Assembly: GCA_963753685.1 (NCBI GenBank) | Contig: CAVWDE010000019.1 | Coordinates: forward strand, 186,001 to 250,000 | Origin: DATAOG01 sp963753685 | GTDB lineage: Bacteria > Pseudomonadota > Alphaproteobacteria > Geminicoccales > Geminicoccaceae | Length of the DNA stretch: 64,000 bases | Reading direction: 5' to 3' | Program-made: the position numbers and the translations under genes | The notes under the pieces: generated by a model | Told to the model about the DNA's origin: nothing | What the model saw: the letters and a program-made list of their open reading frames with translations, nothing else | Database searches by the model: none | In this document: piece by piece, positions 37,430 through 47,166 of the stretch | Numbering within the stretch: the stretch's first letter is position 1 | How the letters are laid out: the number at the start of each line of letters is the position of its first letter

Positions 37430-39238
37430 TCAGCGGCGGCCAAACAATCGTTCGATGTCGGCGCGCGACAGGCTGACGTAGGTCGGCCGGCCATGGTTGC
37501 ACTGGCCGCTGTGTGGGGTCGCTTCCATCTGGCGCAGGAGCGCGTTCATCTCGGCCAGGCTGAGGCGGCGCCCGGCGCGCACGCTGCCGTGACAGGCGAG
37601 CGTCGCGCTCACCCGATCGAGCGCGGTGCGCAGGCTCACCGCCTGCTCGATCGCTGCCAGGTCCTCGGCCAGGTCCCGGACCAGGCCGTCGACGTCGGGG
37701 TTGCCGAGCAGGGCCGGCAGCTCGCGCACCAGCACCGCCTCGGCGCCGAACCGCTCCAGCACCAGGCCGAGCTCGGCGAGCTCGGCGCGCCGCTCATGCA
37801 GCTGCTCGACCGCGGCCGGATCGAGCTCGACCACCTCGGGCAGCAAGAGGCCCTGACGGGCGACGCCGTTGGCCGCCAGCTCCGCCTTCATGCGCTCGTA
37901 GACCAGGCGCTCGTGGGCGGCGTGCTGGTCGACCAGGACCAGGCCGTCGCTGGTCTGGGCGAGGATGAAGGCATCGTGCAGCTGGGCCCGGGCGGCGCCC
38001 AGAGGATGCTGCTCGAAGGTCCCGTCTTCAGCCCCGCTCGCGCCCTCGTCGCGCGCCGCGGGCGGCCCCAGCTCGAGCCGCTCCCCGCTCACGGGGGCCT
38101 GAAAGCGCGCCGCGGCCTCGGCCAGGCCCGGCCCGGGATAGCCGCCGTTGGCGGCTCGGCCGCGCCCCCAGGGCAGGCCGCGCGCCGGCCGGAAGGCGTC
38201 GAGCGCCGCCTCGCCGAGCGTGGTCGCGGTCCGGCCGCCGGCCGCCAGCAGCGCCTGCCGGAGCGCTCCGATCACCAGGCCGCGGACCAGGCCCGGCTCG
38301 CGGAACCGGACCTCGGCCTTGGTCGGATGGACGTTGACGTCGACCCGGTCCGGCTCGAGCTCGAGAAACAGCACCGCCATCGGCTGGCGGTCGTGGAACA
38401 GAAGGTCGCCGTAGGCCGCGCGCAAGGCGCTCTTGAGCAGGCGGTCCTGGACCGGTCGGCGATTGACGAACAGATGCTGGAAGCGGGCGGTCCTGTGGCT
38501 CGCGGTCGGCAGACCGGCGAAGCCGAGCAGGCCAAGGCCGTCGCGCTCGGCCCGGACGGTCAGCGCGTTGGCGGCGAACTCCTGGCCCATGATCTCGCCG
38601 AGCCGGGCGGCGAGCCTGGTCTCGGCATCGCCGCTCGCCGGCTCCAGCCGCAGCACCCGCCGGCCGTCGACCACCAGCGTCAGCGCGACCTCCGGATAGG
38701 CCATCGCGAGGCGCTCGACCACCTCGCGCGCGGCCTGGGTCTCGGCGCGCTCGGACTTGAGGAACTTGAGCCTGGCCGGGGTCGCGAAGAACAGGTCGCG
38801 GACCTCGACCCGGGTGCCGAAGGCGCCGGCCGCGGGGGTCGGCGCGCCGCAGGCACCGCCTTCGGCCGACACCGCGAAGGCGCTGTCCTGCGCCCGCGGC
38901 CGGCTGGTGATCAGAAGCCGACTGACGCCGGCCAGTGCCGCCAGCGCCTCGCCCCGAAAGCCGAGCGTGCGGATCCGGACCAGGTCGTCGTCGGGCAATT
39001 TGGAGGTGGCGTGGCGCTCGAGCGCGAGGGTGAGCTCGGCCGGCGCCATGCCCTGGCCGTCGTCGGTGACCGCGATCAGGGCCGCACCACCGCCGGCAAG
39101 CTCGACCAGGAGCCGCCCCGCGCCGGCGTCGAGCGCGTTCTCGATCAGCTCCTTGACCGCGGCGGCGGGGCGCTCGACCACCTCGCCGGCGGCGATCCGG
39201 TTGACCAGGTTCTGCGGCAGACGACGGATCGGCGCCAC
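37430..39238 (-). CDS. mutL: DNA mismatch repair protein MutL
   Basis: A 602-residue GHKL ATPase. IRRLPQNLVNRIAAGEVVER opens the ATP lid, ELIENALDAGA and DDGQGM bind Mg-ATP, and TLGFRGEALAAL closes the site. The C-terminal dimerisation domain contains DQHAAHERLVYE, the metal-binding endonuclease motif, so this MutL should nick DNA, as expected in species without MutH. It ends GQCNHGRPTYVSL with the CxxH-type tail motif. GTG start. It lies 58 bases after the second M16 gene and probably shares its transcript. The 250 bases downstream, before fdxA, hold no recognisable gene. Confidence 0.97.
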   Translation of the reverse strand: MAPIRRLPQNLVNRIAAGEVVERPAAAVKELIENALDAGAGRLLVELAGGGAALIAVTDDGQGMAPAELTLALERHATSKLPDDDLVRIRTLGFRGEALAALAGVSRLLITSRPRAQDSAFAVSAEGGACGAPTPAAGAFGTRVEVRDLFFATPARLKFLKSERAETQAAREVVERLAMAYPEVALTLVVDGRRVLRLEPASGDAETRLAARLGEIMGQEFAANALTVRAERDGLGLLGFAGLPTASHRTARFQHLFVNRRPVQDRLLKSALRAAYGDLLFHDRQPMAVLFLELEPDRVDVNVHPTKAEVRFREPGLVRGLVIGALRQALLAAGGRTATTLGEAALDAFRPARGLPWGRGRAANGGYPGPGLAEAAARFQAPVSGERLELGPPAARDEGASGAEDGTFEQHPLGAARAQLHDAFILAQTSDGLVLVDQHAAHERLVYERMKAELAANGVARQGLLLPEVVELDPAAVEQLHERRAELAELGLVLERFGAEAVLVRELPALLGNPDVDGLVRDLAEDLAAIEQAVSLRTALDRVSATLACHGSVRAGRRLSLAEMNALLRQMEATPHSGQCNHGRPTYVSLSRADIERLFGRR

Positions 39239-39296
39239 GATCCAGGTCCTTCCTCGAGCCTCGCCCCCGCCGCGCGCACCCCCGACGAGGGTCGGC

Positions 39297-40628
39297 TCAG
39301 CCTTCGAGCCCCTGCGGCTGGCCGACCACGACCACCAGCAGCTGGTCCGGATGATAGAGCCGCGCGGCGACCCGCTGCACGTCCTTGAGCGTCACCGCCT
39401 CGATGTAGTCGTTGCGCCGCTCGAGATAGTCGATCCCGAGGTGGTCGACCTGCATCCCGACCAGCATGCCGGCGATCGCGTCGTTGCTGGTCAGGCGGAG
39501 CGGGAAGGAGCCGGTCAGGTAGGTCTTGGCATCGTCCAGCGCGGCCTGGCTGATCTGGCCCGCGGCCATCGCGGCGATCTGGGCGCGTACCACCTGCAGC
39601 GCCTCGCCGACCGCGGCGTTGGCGGTGCCGAGCCCGCCCAGCCAGAGCGGTGCTGAGTCCATCGGATAGAGGTAGCTGTAGACCGAATAGGCAAGCCCGC
39701 GCTGCTCGCGCACCGCCTCGGTCAGGCGCGAGGTGAAGCCGCCGCCGCCGAGCAGGTGGTTGGCGACGTAGGCGGCGTAAAAGTCGGGATCGTCGCGGGC
39801 GAGGCCGACCTCGCCGAACAGCACCTGGCTCTGGGGTACGTCTTTGCGCACGACCACGATGCCGCCGCGCGCCGGGAGGGCCTTGGCGAGCTCGAAGGGC
39901 GTGCTCTTGGCCGGCAGGTCGCCGAAGGTCTGATCCAAGAGAGGCGCCAGCTCGGCTGCGGTGATGTCGCCCGCGACCCCGATGATCAGGTTGTCTCTCG
40001 CGAGCCGGTCGGCAACGAAAGTCTTGAGGTCCGATGGCGTGATCGCACCCACGCTCGCCACCGTGCCCTGGCTCGGACGGCCATAGGGGTGGTGCGGGAA
40101 GGCGCTCTCGAACCAGGTCCGGCCTGCGACATAGTCCGGGTCTTCCTCGCGCTGGCGCAGGTTGGCCTGGATCTGATTGCGGATCCGCTCGACCGGCTCG
40201 GCATCGAAGCGGGGCGCGGTCAGCGCCAGATGGAGCAGCTCGAAGGCGCGCGCGCGATGGACGGTCAAAGTCTTGAGCTGGCCCGAGAGCTCGTCGCGCC
40301 CGGCATCGAACGACAGCCGGACCGCCAGATCCTCGAGTTCGGTGCGAAACGCCTGGCTGTCGAGGTCGCCGGCACCCTCGTCCAAGAGGCCCGAGACCAT
40401 GTAGGCGAGACCCTCTTTGCCGGCCGGATCGAGGGCGGCACCACCCCGGAATTGGAGCGACAGGGACAGAAACGGGATCGAGGGTTCGCGCAGGAGATAA
40501 GCCTCGATGCCGCCCGGGCTCACCACCCGCTCGACCTTGGCCGCCGCCTTGGCAGCCGGCCCCGGGCTCAACGCGCCGACCGCGACCGAGAGGCTCAACA
40601 GTCCAGCCCCGATCCGGCCGCTAACCAT
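39297..40628 (-). CDS. M16 peptidase-family protein lacking the zinc motif (non-catalytic partner)
   Basis: A 443-residue M16-fold protein with an N-terminal export signal (GLLSLSVAVGALSPGPAA). At the place of the inverse zinc motif HxxEH it reads GLAYMVSGLLDEGAG, with no His, so it cannot bind zinc. The C-terminal half is well conserved (GGGGFTSRLTEAVREQRGLA). In the M16B two-gene arrangement the catalytic and the non-catalytic proteins form a heterodimer, and this one overlaps the catalytic gene by 8 bases. It probably works in the periplasm. Confidence 0.92.
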   Translation of the reverse strand: MVSGRIGAGLLSLSVAVGALSPGPAAKAAAKVERVVSPGGIEAYLLREPSIPFLSLSLQFRGGAALDPAGKEGLAYMVSGLLDEGAGDLDSQAFRTELEDLAVRLSFDAGRDELSGQLKTLTVHRARAFELLHLALTAPRFDAEPVERIRNQIQANLRQREEDPDYVAGRTWFESAFPHHPYGRPSQGTVASVGAITPSDLKTFVADRLARDNLIIGVAGDITAAELAPLLDQTFGDLPAKSTPFELAKALPARGGIVVVRKDVPQSQVLFGEVGLARDDPDFYAAYVANHLLGGGGFTSRLTEAVREQRGLAYSVYSYLYPMDSAPLWLGGLGTANAAVGEALQVVRAQIAAMAAGQISQAALDDAKTYLTGSFPLRLTSNDAIAGMLVGMQVDHLGIDYLERRNDYIEAVTLKDVQRVAARLYHPDQLLVVVVGQPQGLEG

Positions 40629-42057
40629 GACCGTCCGGACCGCCGGCGTTGATGTCCGGCTCGCCGAGCGGCGGCGCCGGCGCGCCAGCGGCGGGCCCGG
40701 CCGTGGCCGTGGCGAGCGGCGCCGGGCTGAGGCGGCCGGTGACCGAGCGCCCGGGGTCGAGCACATAAGCCGCGGCGGCGTTGACTTCGGCGGGCGTCAC
40801 CGCACCGATCCGCTCGGGCCAGGCTTCGACGTCCTCGACCGTGCGCCCGGTCGCGAGCGCCGCGCCGAAGCTGCGCACCGCGGTCGACAGGCTGTCGCGC
40901 GCATAGACCGCCTCGGCGGTCATCCGGCTGGTCGCACGCCGGACCTCGTCGGCCGTGACCGGCTCGCTCTTCAGACGGGCGAGCTCGGCGTCGACCGCCG
41001 CCTCCAGGTCGTTCAGGCTGACCCCCGGGCGCGGGCTGGCGTAGACCCGGAAAGTGGTCTGATCGAGCGACGTGCCGTGATAGTAGGCGCCGGCCGAGGT
41101 CGCGACCTTCTGCTCGATCACCAGCGAGCGATAGAGCCGGGACGTGCTGGTGCCGCCCAGGACCTGGGCCAGCACCTCGAGCGGGTAGGCGTGCACGGTC
41201 TCGCCGGCGGTGAAGCTCGGCGCGAGATAGGAGCGGATCAGAGACGGTTGGCGGACGCGGGGGTCAGAGAGGTCGACCTCGCGCGGCGCGTCCTGCGGCG
41301 GCTCGACCAGCCGGTGGCGCTCCGGCACCGGGCGCGCCGGGATCACGCCATAGTACTTTTCGGCGAGCGGCCGCAGCTCGGCGGCGTCGATGTCGCCGGC
41401 GACGATCAGGACCGCATTGTTGGGTGCGTACCAGGTCCGATAGAAAGCGAGCGCGTCCTCGCGGGTGTAGCTCGCCATCTCGTGGCGCCAGCCGATCACC
41501 GGCAGCCGATAGGGATTGTTGAGGTACTGGGTGGCGTTGACCAGCTCGCCGAGGCGCGAGCCCGGATCATTGTCGACCCGCATCGAGCGCTCCTCCAGGA
41601 CGACGTCGCGCTCGGTGCGCACCTCCTCGGGCTCGAGCTTGAGATGGGTCATGCGATCGGCCTCCATGCGCATGACGGTCTCGAGCCGGTCCTTGGCGAT
41701 GGTCTGAAAATAGCCGGTGTAGTCGGCGCCCGTGAAGGCGTTCTCGTTGCCGCCGTTGCGCGCCACGATCTTCGAGAACTCGCCGGCGGCGAGCGTATCG
41801 GTGCCCTTGAACATCAGATGCTCGAGGAAATGCGCGAGCCCGGACTTGCCGACCGGACTGTCGGCCGAGCCGACCTTGTACCAGACGTGATGGCTGACCA
41901 CCGGCGCCCGGCGGTTGGTCACCACCACCACCTGCATGCCGTTGGAAAGCGTGAAGGTTTCCGGATTGAACACCGCCGCCTCGCCGCTCGTTCCCGATGC
42001 CGTCAGCGTCAGGACCAGCGCGGCGCCGGCGCCGCATGCCCTGGAAAGCGCCATCAT
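40621..42057 (-). CDS. Zinc M16 peptidase, catalytic partner
   Basis: A 478-residue M16 peptidase. The signal peptide is ALVLTLTASGTSGEAA. HFLEHLMFKGT (about residues 76-86) is the inverse zinc motif HxxEH, and the distal Glu lies in RTERDVVLEERSMR about 76 residues further on. GGTSTSRLYRSLVIEQ marks the second M16 half. Such peptidases degrade small peptides in the periplasm. It lies 5 bases after the DUF3035 lipoprotein gene and 8 bases overlapped with its non-catalytic partner. Confidence 0.95.
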   Translation of the reverse strand: MMALSRACGAGAALVLTLTASGTSGEAAVFNPETFTLSNGMQVVVVTNRRAPVVSHHVWYKVGSADSPVGKSGLAHFLEHLMFKGTDTLAAGEFSKIVARNGGNENAFTGADYTGYFQTIAKDRLETVMRMEADRMTHLKLEPEEVRTERDVVLEERSMRVDNDPGSRLGELVNATQYLNNPYRLPVIGWRHEMASYTREDALAFYRTWYAPNNAVLIVAGDIDAAELRPLAEKYYGVIPARPVPERHRLVEPPQDAPREVDLSDPRVRQPSLIRSYLAPSFTAGETVHAYPLEVLAQVLGGTSTSRLYRSLVIEQKVATSAGAYYHGTSLDQTTFRVYASPRPGVSLNDLEAAVDAELARLKSEPVTADEVRRATSRMTAEAVYARDSLSTAVRSFGAALATGRTVEDVEAWPERIGAVTPAEVNAAAAYVLDPGRSVTGRLSPAPLATATAGPAAGAPAPPLGEPDINAGGPDGHG

Positions 42058-42062
42058 GGTCG

Positions 42063-42698
42063 TCAGAACACCTTGCTCACCAGGGCGCCGAGCGGACTCT
42101 GGCGGCGCTCGACCACCGTCGGGGTGTCACCCGCGGTCGGCGGCGCGCCTTTCGCCCGGTTGGCCTGCAGGCGCGCAGTCTCGGCCGGCGCGTCGACGGT
42201 CGCGCCGAGCGTGCTCGGCTCGCGCCACTTCATCACCCGCGTGAACAGCGCGTCTTCGACCAGAGCCAGCGACTGGTTCTCGACCGCGATCTCGCGCCGG
42301 ATGTTCGGATCGCTCGCGCCGGCGCCGGCCTCGGCCAGCAACGCCTGTTGGCCGGGAGTCTCCGCCGCGCCCTGAGCTGCGACCGCGGGCCGGATCGCGG
42401 CCGGTGCCGTGGACTGCCCGAACAGCTTTACACGCGCCTGATCGCCCGCGGTCCCGGCCGCTGGCGGCGCTTCCCCGGGCACAGGCGGACGGAGGTCGAA
42501 GTCCGGCGGTATGATCAGCGGCGCGCGCGCCGCCACCGAGTATTCGTCGGGCGAGCGCTTGCCCATGCCCAGCGCGTCCTGAACCGCGCCGCGTGCGCAG
42601 CCCGCGAGCGCCAGGACGCCCATGGCGAGCGCGCCAATTCCCAGGCGCGCGATTGCCGGCCGAATCGCGCCGATCGTTTTGGTCACGATGTCGATCAT
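42063..42698 (-). CDS. DUF3035 lipoprotein (BamF-like)
   Basis: A 211-residue lipoprotein. The lipobox LALAGC puts the acylated Cys near residue 34. KRSPDEYSVAARAPLIIPPD and FDLRPP are the DUF3035 signature. In Caulobacter a protein of this type was reported as an extra subunit (BamF) of the outer-membrane beta-barrel assembly complex; I recall this from the literature and have not checked it against the sequence. The rest is low-complexity and Ala/Pro-rich. It follows lspA, the signal peptidase that would process it, by 37 bases. Confidence 0.85.
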   Translation of the reverse strand: MIDIVTKTIGAIRPAIARLGIGALAMGVLALAGCARGAVQDALGMGKRSPDEYSVAARAPLIIPPDFDLRPPVPGEAPPAAGTAGDQARVKLFGQSTAPAAIRPAVAAQGAAETPGQQALLAEAGAGASDPNIRREIAVENQSLALVEDALFTRVMKWREPSTLGATVDAPAETARLQANRAKGAPPTAGDTPTVVERRQSPLGALVSKVF

Positions 42699-42735
42699 CC
42701 CCCAGCTGGGCGGCGCCTGCCCCCCCTCCGAGGCC

Positions 42736-43206
42736 TTATGTAGGCTGGCGGCGTCGTGCGAGCAAGCCGTCCGCGAGCATCAGCACCGCACCGACGCAGA
42801 TCCCCGCATCGGCCAGGTTGAAGGCCGGCCAGTGCCAGCCGGCGAGATGGAAGTCGAGGAAGTCGACCACGGCGCCGAAGCGGATGCGGTCGATCATGTT
42901 GCCGAGCGCACCGCCGATCACCAGCCCGAGACCGAGCCCGGTCAGCAGCTGGTCGCTGCGCTTGAGCCAGACCAGGAGGCCGACGACCACGGCGAGCGCC
43001 AGGCCGGACAGCAGCCAGGGGGCAAAGGCGCCGCCCGAGTTGAACATGCCGAAGCTGACCCCGCGGTTCCAGACCAGCACGAGGTTGAAGAACGGGGTCA
43101 CGCGCTGGGGCGCGCTGCCCAGGTCGAGCGCGGCCAGCGCCGCCGATTTGGCGAGCTGATCGAGCACCAGGGTGGCGAGCGCGACCGGCAGGCCCCAGCG
43201 CAGCAT
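42736..43206 (-). CDS. lspA: Lipoprotein signal peptidase (signal peptidase II)
   Basis: A 156-residue inner-membrane aspartyl protease with four helices. Catalytic aspartates are in NMIDRIRFGAVVDFLDFH and FNLADAGICVG; VWNRGVSFGMF is the conserved periplasmic loop. It cleaves the signal of diacylglyceryl prolipoproteins. The gene lies 21 bases after ileS and is followed by a lipoprotein gene, the standard alphaproteobacterial order. Confidence 0.97.
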   Translation of the reverse strand: MLRWGLPVALATLVLDQLAKSAALAALDLGSAPQRVTPFFNLVLVWNRGVSFGMFNSGGAFAPWLLSGLALAVVVGLLVWLKRSDQLLTGLGLGLVIGGALGNMIDRIRFGAVVDFLDFHLAGWHWPAFNLADAGICVGAVLMLADGLLARRRQPT

Positions 43207-43227
43207 CGACGGCCGCCCCCGGCGCGC

Positions 43228-46044
43228 TCAGGCGGCGGCCAGGGCGGCAACCGCGTCCTGGCAGCGCCGACAGAGGTCGGGTGCCGCCGGCTCGGCGCCG
43301 ACCTCCGCGAGCACCTGCCAGCAGCGGGCGCATTTGGCGCCGTCCGCGCGTCTCGGCACGACCCCGACCCCCGGCACGTCGGCGAGCGTGAAGGCGGCAG
43401 GCGGCGGCGGGGCCACGATGGTCTCGACGCCGCTGGTGATCGCGAGTTCGGCCATGTCCAGGCCGGCCACGACCTCGGCGTCCGCAGGATCGAGGTAGAC
43501 CGCCGGCGCCGCCTCGAGCGAGGAGCCGATCCGCTTCTCCTGACGCTCGACCTCGAGCGCGCCGGTGATCACCCGCCGCACCCGTCGGACCCGCTCCCAT
43601 CTGGCGCCGAGCGCCGGGTCCAGCCAGGCCGCCGGCAGCTCCGGGAACCGCCGCAGATGGACGCTGGCGCCCTCCGACGGATGGCGGCAGAGCCACGCCT
43701 CCTCGGTCGTGAACACCAGGACCGGGGCGAGCCAGGCGGAAAGGCACTCGAACAGCCGGTCGAGCACGGTGCGCACGGCGCGCCGGCGGCGGCTGTCCGG
43801 CCGGTCGCAGTAGAGCGCGTCCTTGCGGACATCGAAGTAGAAGGCCGAGAGATCGGTCGCGCAGAAGTTGTGCAGGGCCGAATAGAGGCGCGGGAAATCG
43901 AAGTCCGCGTTGGTCGCGCGCACCAGCCGGTCGAGCTCGGCCAGGCGATGCAGCACCCAGCGCTCGAGCTCCGGCAGCTCCGCCGCCGGCAGGCGCTCCT
44001 TGGCCTCGAAGCCGGCGAGCGAGCCGAGCAGATAGCGGAGCGTATTGCGCAGGCGCCGGTAGGCGTCCGCCTGGCCGGCCAGGATCTCCTCGCCGATCCG
44101 CAGGTCCTCGGCGTAGTCGGCGCCGACCGCCCACAGCCTGAGGATGTCGGCGCCGCGGGTCTTCATGAGATCGAGCGGCGAGACCACGTTGCCGAGCGAC
44201 TTCGACATCTTGCGGCCGTGCTCGTCGACCACGAAGCCATGAGTCAGCACCGTGTCGTAGGGCGCGCGGCCGCGGGTGCCGCAGCTCTCCAGCAGCGAGG
44301 AGTGGAACCAGCCGCGGTGCTGGTCCGAGCCCTCGAGGTAGAGCGTGGCAGGCCAGCCGAGCTCGGGACGTTGCTCGAGCACGGTCGCATGGGTGCAGCC
44401 GGACTCGAACCAGACGTCGACGATGTCGGTCACCTGCTCGTAGTCGGCGGGATCGCGACCCTCGCCAAGGAAGCGCCCGGGCGGGCTCGTGAACCAGGCA
44501 TCCGCACCCTCCTGCTCGAAGGCCTCCGCGATCCGCTCGTTGACCAGCGGGTCGCGGAGCGGCTGGTCGTCGGCCCGGCGCACGAACACCGCGATCGGCA
44601 CGCCCCAGGCGCGCTGGCGCGAGATGCACCAGTCGGGTCGGCTCTCGATCATGCCGCGGATCCGGTTATTCCCGGACGCCGGGACCCAGCGGGTCTCTTC
44701 GATCGCTTGCAGCGCCTTGGCGCGCAGCCGGCCCTCGCCCTCCATGGGGATGAACCACTGCGGCGTCGCCCGGAAGATCAGCGGCGCCTTGGAGCGCCAG
44801 GAGTGGGGGTAGCTGTGGGTGAGCTTGCCGCGGGCGAGCAGCGCTCCCGCCTCGATGAGCGCGGCGATCACGGGCTCGGCCGCCTTGAACACGTGCAGGC
44901 CCGCGAACAGCGGCACCTGCGCCGTGTAGACGCCGTCCTCGGCGACCGTGTCCGGGACCTCGAGACCGTTGGTCGCGCCGAGCTCGAAGTCGTCGGCGCC
45001 GTGCGAGGGTGCGATGTGCACGAGGCCCGTGCCATCCTCGGCGCTGACGAAATCGGCCGCCAGCAGCGGCACCTCGAAGTCGTAGCCCTGCCCCCGCAGC
45101 GGATGCCGGCAGATCGTGCCGGCGAGCGCCGGACCGGGCAGTTCGGCGAGCGTCCGGTAGCCGGTGATCTTCGCTGCCGCGGTCACGTCCTCGGCCAGCC
45201 GCGCGGCCAGCAGCAGCTTCTCGCCGACCACCGCCCGCGAGCCTTCGCCCACCCCCTGGACCTCGATCACCCGGTAGTCGACCTCGGCGCCATAGGCGAT
45301 GGCGCGGTTGCCGGGCATGGTCCAGGGCGTGGTCGTCCAGATCAGGACGGCGGCGCCGCCGAGCTCGGGAACCGACGGTCTGACCACCGGAAAGCGCACC
45401 ATGATCGTGGTCGAGGTGTGGTCGTGGTACTCGACCTCGGCCTCGGCGAGCGCGGTCTTTTCCACCACCGACCAGAGCACCGACTTGAGGCCGCGGTAGA
45501 GTTCGCCCGCCTGCAGGAACTTCGCGAGCTCGCGGAAGATGCCGGCCTCGGCCTTATACGCCATGGTCGTATAGGGATGCTGCCAGTCGCCGACCACGCC
45601 CAGGCGCATGAACTCCTGGCGCTGGACCTCGATCCAATGCTCTGCGAACTCGCGGCACTCGCGCCGGAACTCGGCTGCCGGCACCGCGTCCTTGTCCTTG
45701 CCCGCCTGCCGGTAGCGCTGCTCGATCTGCCACTCGATCGGCAGGCCGTGGCAGTCCCAGCCGGGGACGTAGACCGCATCCTTGCCCAGCATCTGCTGGC
45801 TGCGGTTGACCACGTCCTTGAGGATCTTGTTGAGCGCCGTGCCCATGTGCAGATGGCCGTTGGCGTAGGGCGGGCCATCATGGAGGATGAATTTTTCCAG
45901 GCCTTTGGCCTGCTCGCGCAGGCGCCGGTAGAGGTCAAGCTCGGCCCAGCGCGCCAGGATCTCGGGCTCGCGTGCCGCCAGGTTCGCCTTCATCGGGAAC
46001 GCGGTCTTGGGCAGGAACACGGTCGCGCGATAGTCGGTGCTCAT
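43228..46044 (-). CDS. ileS: Isoleucine-tRNA ligase
   Basis: A 938-residue class I synthetase. The HIGH motif is GPPYANGHLHMGTALNK (about residues 56-72), the KMSKS loop is KMSKSLGNVV, and WTTTPWTMPGN belongs to the editing domain. The C-terminus has the zinc finger CARCW...CRRC. Length is normal for the bacterial eubacterial-type enzyme. It is the second gene of the ribF-ileS-lspA run, 54 bases after ribF. Confidence 0.98.
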   Translation of the reverse strand: MSTDYRATVFLPKTAFPMKANLAAREPEILARWAELDLYRRLREQAKGLEKFILHDGPPYANGHLHMGTALNKILKDVVNRSQQMLGKDAVYVPGWDCHGLPIEWQIEQRYRQAGKDKDAVPAAEFRRECREFAEHWIEVQRQEFMRLGVVGDWQHPYTTMAYKAEAGIFRELAKFLQAGELYRGLKSVLWSVVEKTALAEAEVEYHDHTSTTIMVRFPVVRPSVPELGGAAVLIWTTTPWTMPGNRAIAYGAEVDYRVIEVQGVGEGSRAVVGEKLLLAARLAEDVTAAAKITGYRTLAELPGPALAGTICRHPLRGQGYDFEVPLLAADFVSAEDGTGLVHIAPSHGADDFELGATNGLEVPDTVAEDGVYTAQVPLFAGLHVFKAAEPVIAALIEAGALLARGKLTHSYPHSWRSKAPLIFRATPQWFIPMEGEGRLRAKALQAIEETRWVPASGNNRIRGMIESRPDWCISRQRAWGVPIAVFVRRADDQPLRDPLVNERIAEAFEQEGADAWFTSPPGRFLGEGRDPADYEQVTDIVDVWFESGCTHATVLEQRPELGWPATLYLEGSDQHRGWFHSSLLESCGTRGRAPYDTVLTHGFVVDEHGRKMSKSLGNVVSPLDLMKTRGADILRLWAVGADYAEDLRIGEEILAGQADAYRRLRNTLRYLLGSLAGFEAKERLPAAELPELERWVLHRLAELDRLVRATNADFDFPRLYSALHNFCATDLSAFYFDVRKDALYCDRPDSRRRRAVRTVLDRLFECLSAWLAPVLVFTTEEAWLCRHPSEGASVHLRRFPELPAAWLDPALGARWERVRRVRRVITGALEVERQEKRIGSSLEAAPAVYLDPADAEVVAGLDMAELAITSGVETIVAPPPPAAFTLADVPGVGVVPRRADGAKCARCWQVLAEVGAEPAAPDLCRRCQDAVAALAAA

Positions 46045-46098
46045 GGGCGGGCTCTTGCAGTTCCTGCGGGGGCGTTGCCGGCGGCGGAGCGGGCGGGT

Positions 46099-47088
46099 TC
46101 AGGTGCCCTGGGCTTCGGAGGTGAGCGCCATGTAGGGCTCGGCGGCGTGCCGCGCCAGGGCGGCCCGCGCCTGGATGCAGTCGAGCGCCATCTGTTCCTT
46201 GAGCGCCTCGACGTTTTCGAACTTCACCTCGGGCCGCAGGCGGGTGACGAAGGCGCAGCAGATCCGCTGGCCGTAGAGATCGATCTCGCGATCGAACAGA
46301 TGGACCTCGAGGCGCAGATCCTGGCCCGCGAAGGTCGGGCGGACCCCGAGGCTCGCGACCGCGTCCTGCCAGACCGGCTCGCCAGCTTGCCGCCAGCCCG
46401 CGCGCACGGCATAGATGCCGGCCGCCGGCCAGAGCGCCTTCCGCCGCGGCGGCCGGAGATTGGCGGTCGGATAGCCGAGCGCGCGGCCGCGCCGCTCACC
46501 GGCGACCACCCGGCCCTCGACCATGAACGGATGCGCCAGGAGATCGCGCGCGAGCGCCACCTCGCCCTGCGCGATCGCGGCGCGCACCCGGCTCGACGAG
46601 CAGACCTCGCGCTCCCAGGCGACCGGCTCGACCCGGGTGACGCCGAAACGGTAGTCCGGGCCCAGCGCCGCGAGCGTGTCGACGTCGCCTGCGCGCCGGT
46701 TGCCGAAGCGGAAGTCCTGGCCGACCACGACCTCGCGCACGCCGAGCCCGCCCGCGAGGACGTCGTGGACGAACTGGGCGGGCGTCTTCTGGCGGAGATG
46801 GTCGTTGAAGGCGAGCGCGAACAGATGCTCGACCCCGAGCTCGGCCAGAAGCCGCGCCTTGACGCGAAAGGGCGTGAGCCGGGGCGGCGCCTGGTCGGGG
46901 GTCAGAACTTCGCGCGGGTGCGGCTCGAAGGTGATCACGCCAAGAGGAGCTTTGAGCGCCTCCGCCTGGGCGCGCGCACGGGCGATCAGGGCGCGGTGGC
47001 CCCGATGCACGCCGTCGAAGTTGCCGATCGCGACCACCCCGTGCAGGGCAGCCTTCGGCAAACTCCAATAGCCACGGTGGATCTGCAT
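46099..47088 (-). CDS. ribF: Bifunctional riboflavin kinase/FAD synthetase
   Basis: A 329-residue enzyme that makes FMN and FAD. The N-terminal FAD synthetase domain has AIGNFDGVHRGHRALI (about 21-36) with the nucleotide HxGH-like site, and SSSRVRAAIAQGEV. The C-terminal riboflavin kinase domain has GRALGYPTANL and RPTF. The ATG at 47088 begins MQIHRGY; upstream codons are not conserved in type. It starts the operon that continues to mutL. The 78 bases beyond it lead to the DUF29 group. Confidence 0.97.
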   Translation of the reverse strand: MQIHRGYWSLPKAALHGVVAIGNFDGVHRGHRALIARARAQAEALKAPLGVITFEPHPREVLTPDQAPPRLTPFRVKARLLAELGVEHLFALAFNDHLRQKTPAQFVHDVLAGGLGVREVVVGQDFRFGNRRAGDVDTLAALGPDYRFGVTRVEPVAWEREVCSSSRVRAAIAQGEVALARDLLAHPFMVEGRVVAGERRGRALGYPTANLRPPRRKALWPAAGIYAVRAGWRQAGEPVWQDAVASLGVRPTFAGQDLRLEVHLFDREIDLYGQRICCAFVTRLRPEVKFENVEALKEQMALDCIQARAALARHAAEPYMALTSEAQGT

Positions 47089-47166
47089 GGCCGCCTTATG
47101 CCCGCGCCCGGCGGGCGCTGTAAAGAGCACAAGCCGCTGTAGCGCTGCGCTCAGGGGGCACCGGAG

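Noticed and set aside
37180..37494. Minus-strand frame between mutL and fdxA
   Set aside because: It is Arg/Ala/Pro-rich, overlaps the mutL end and has no conserved motif; an S4-domain gene often found near fdxA was looked for and not seen.
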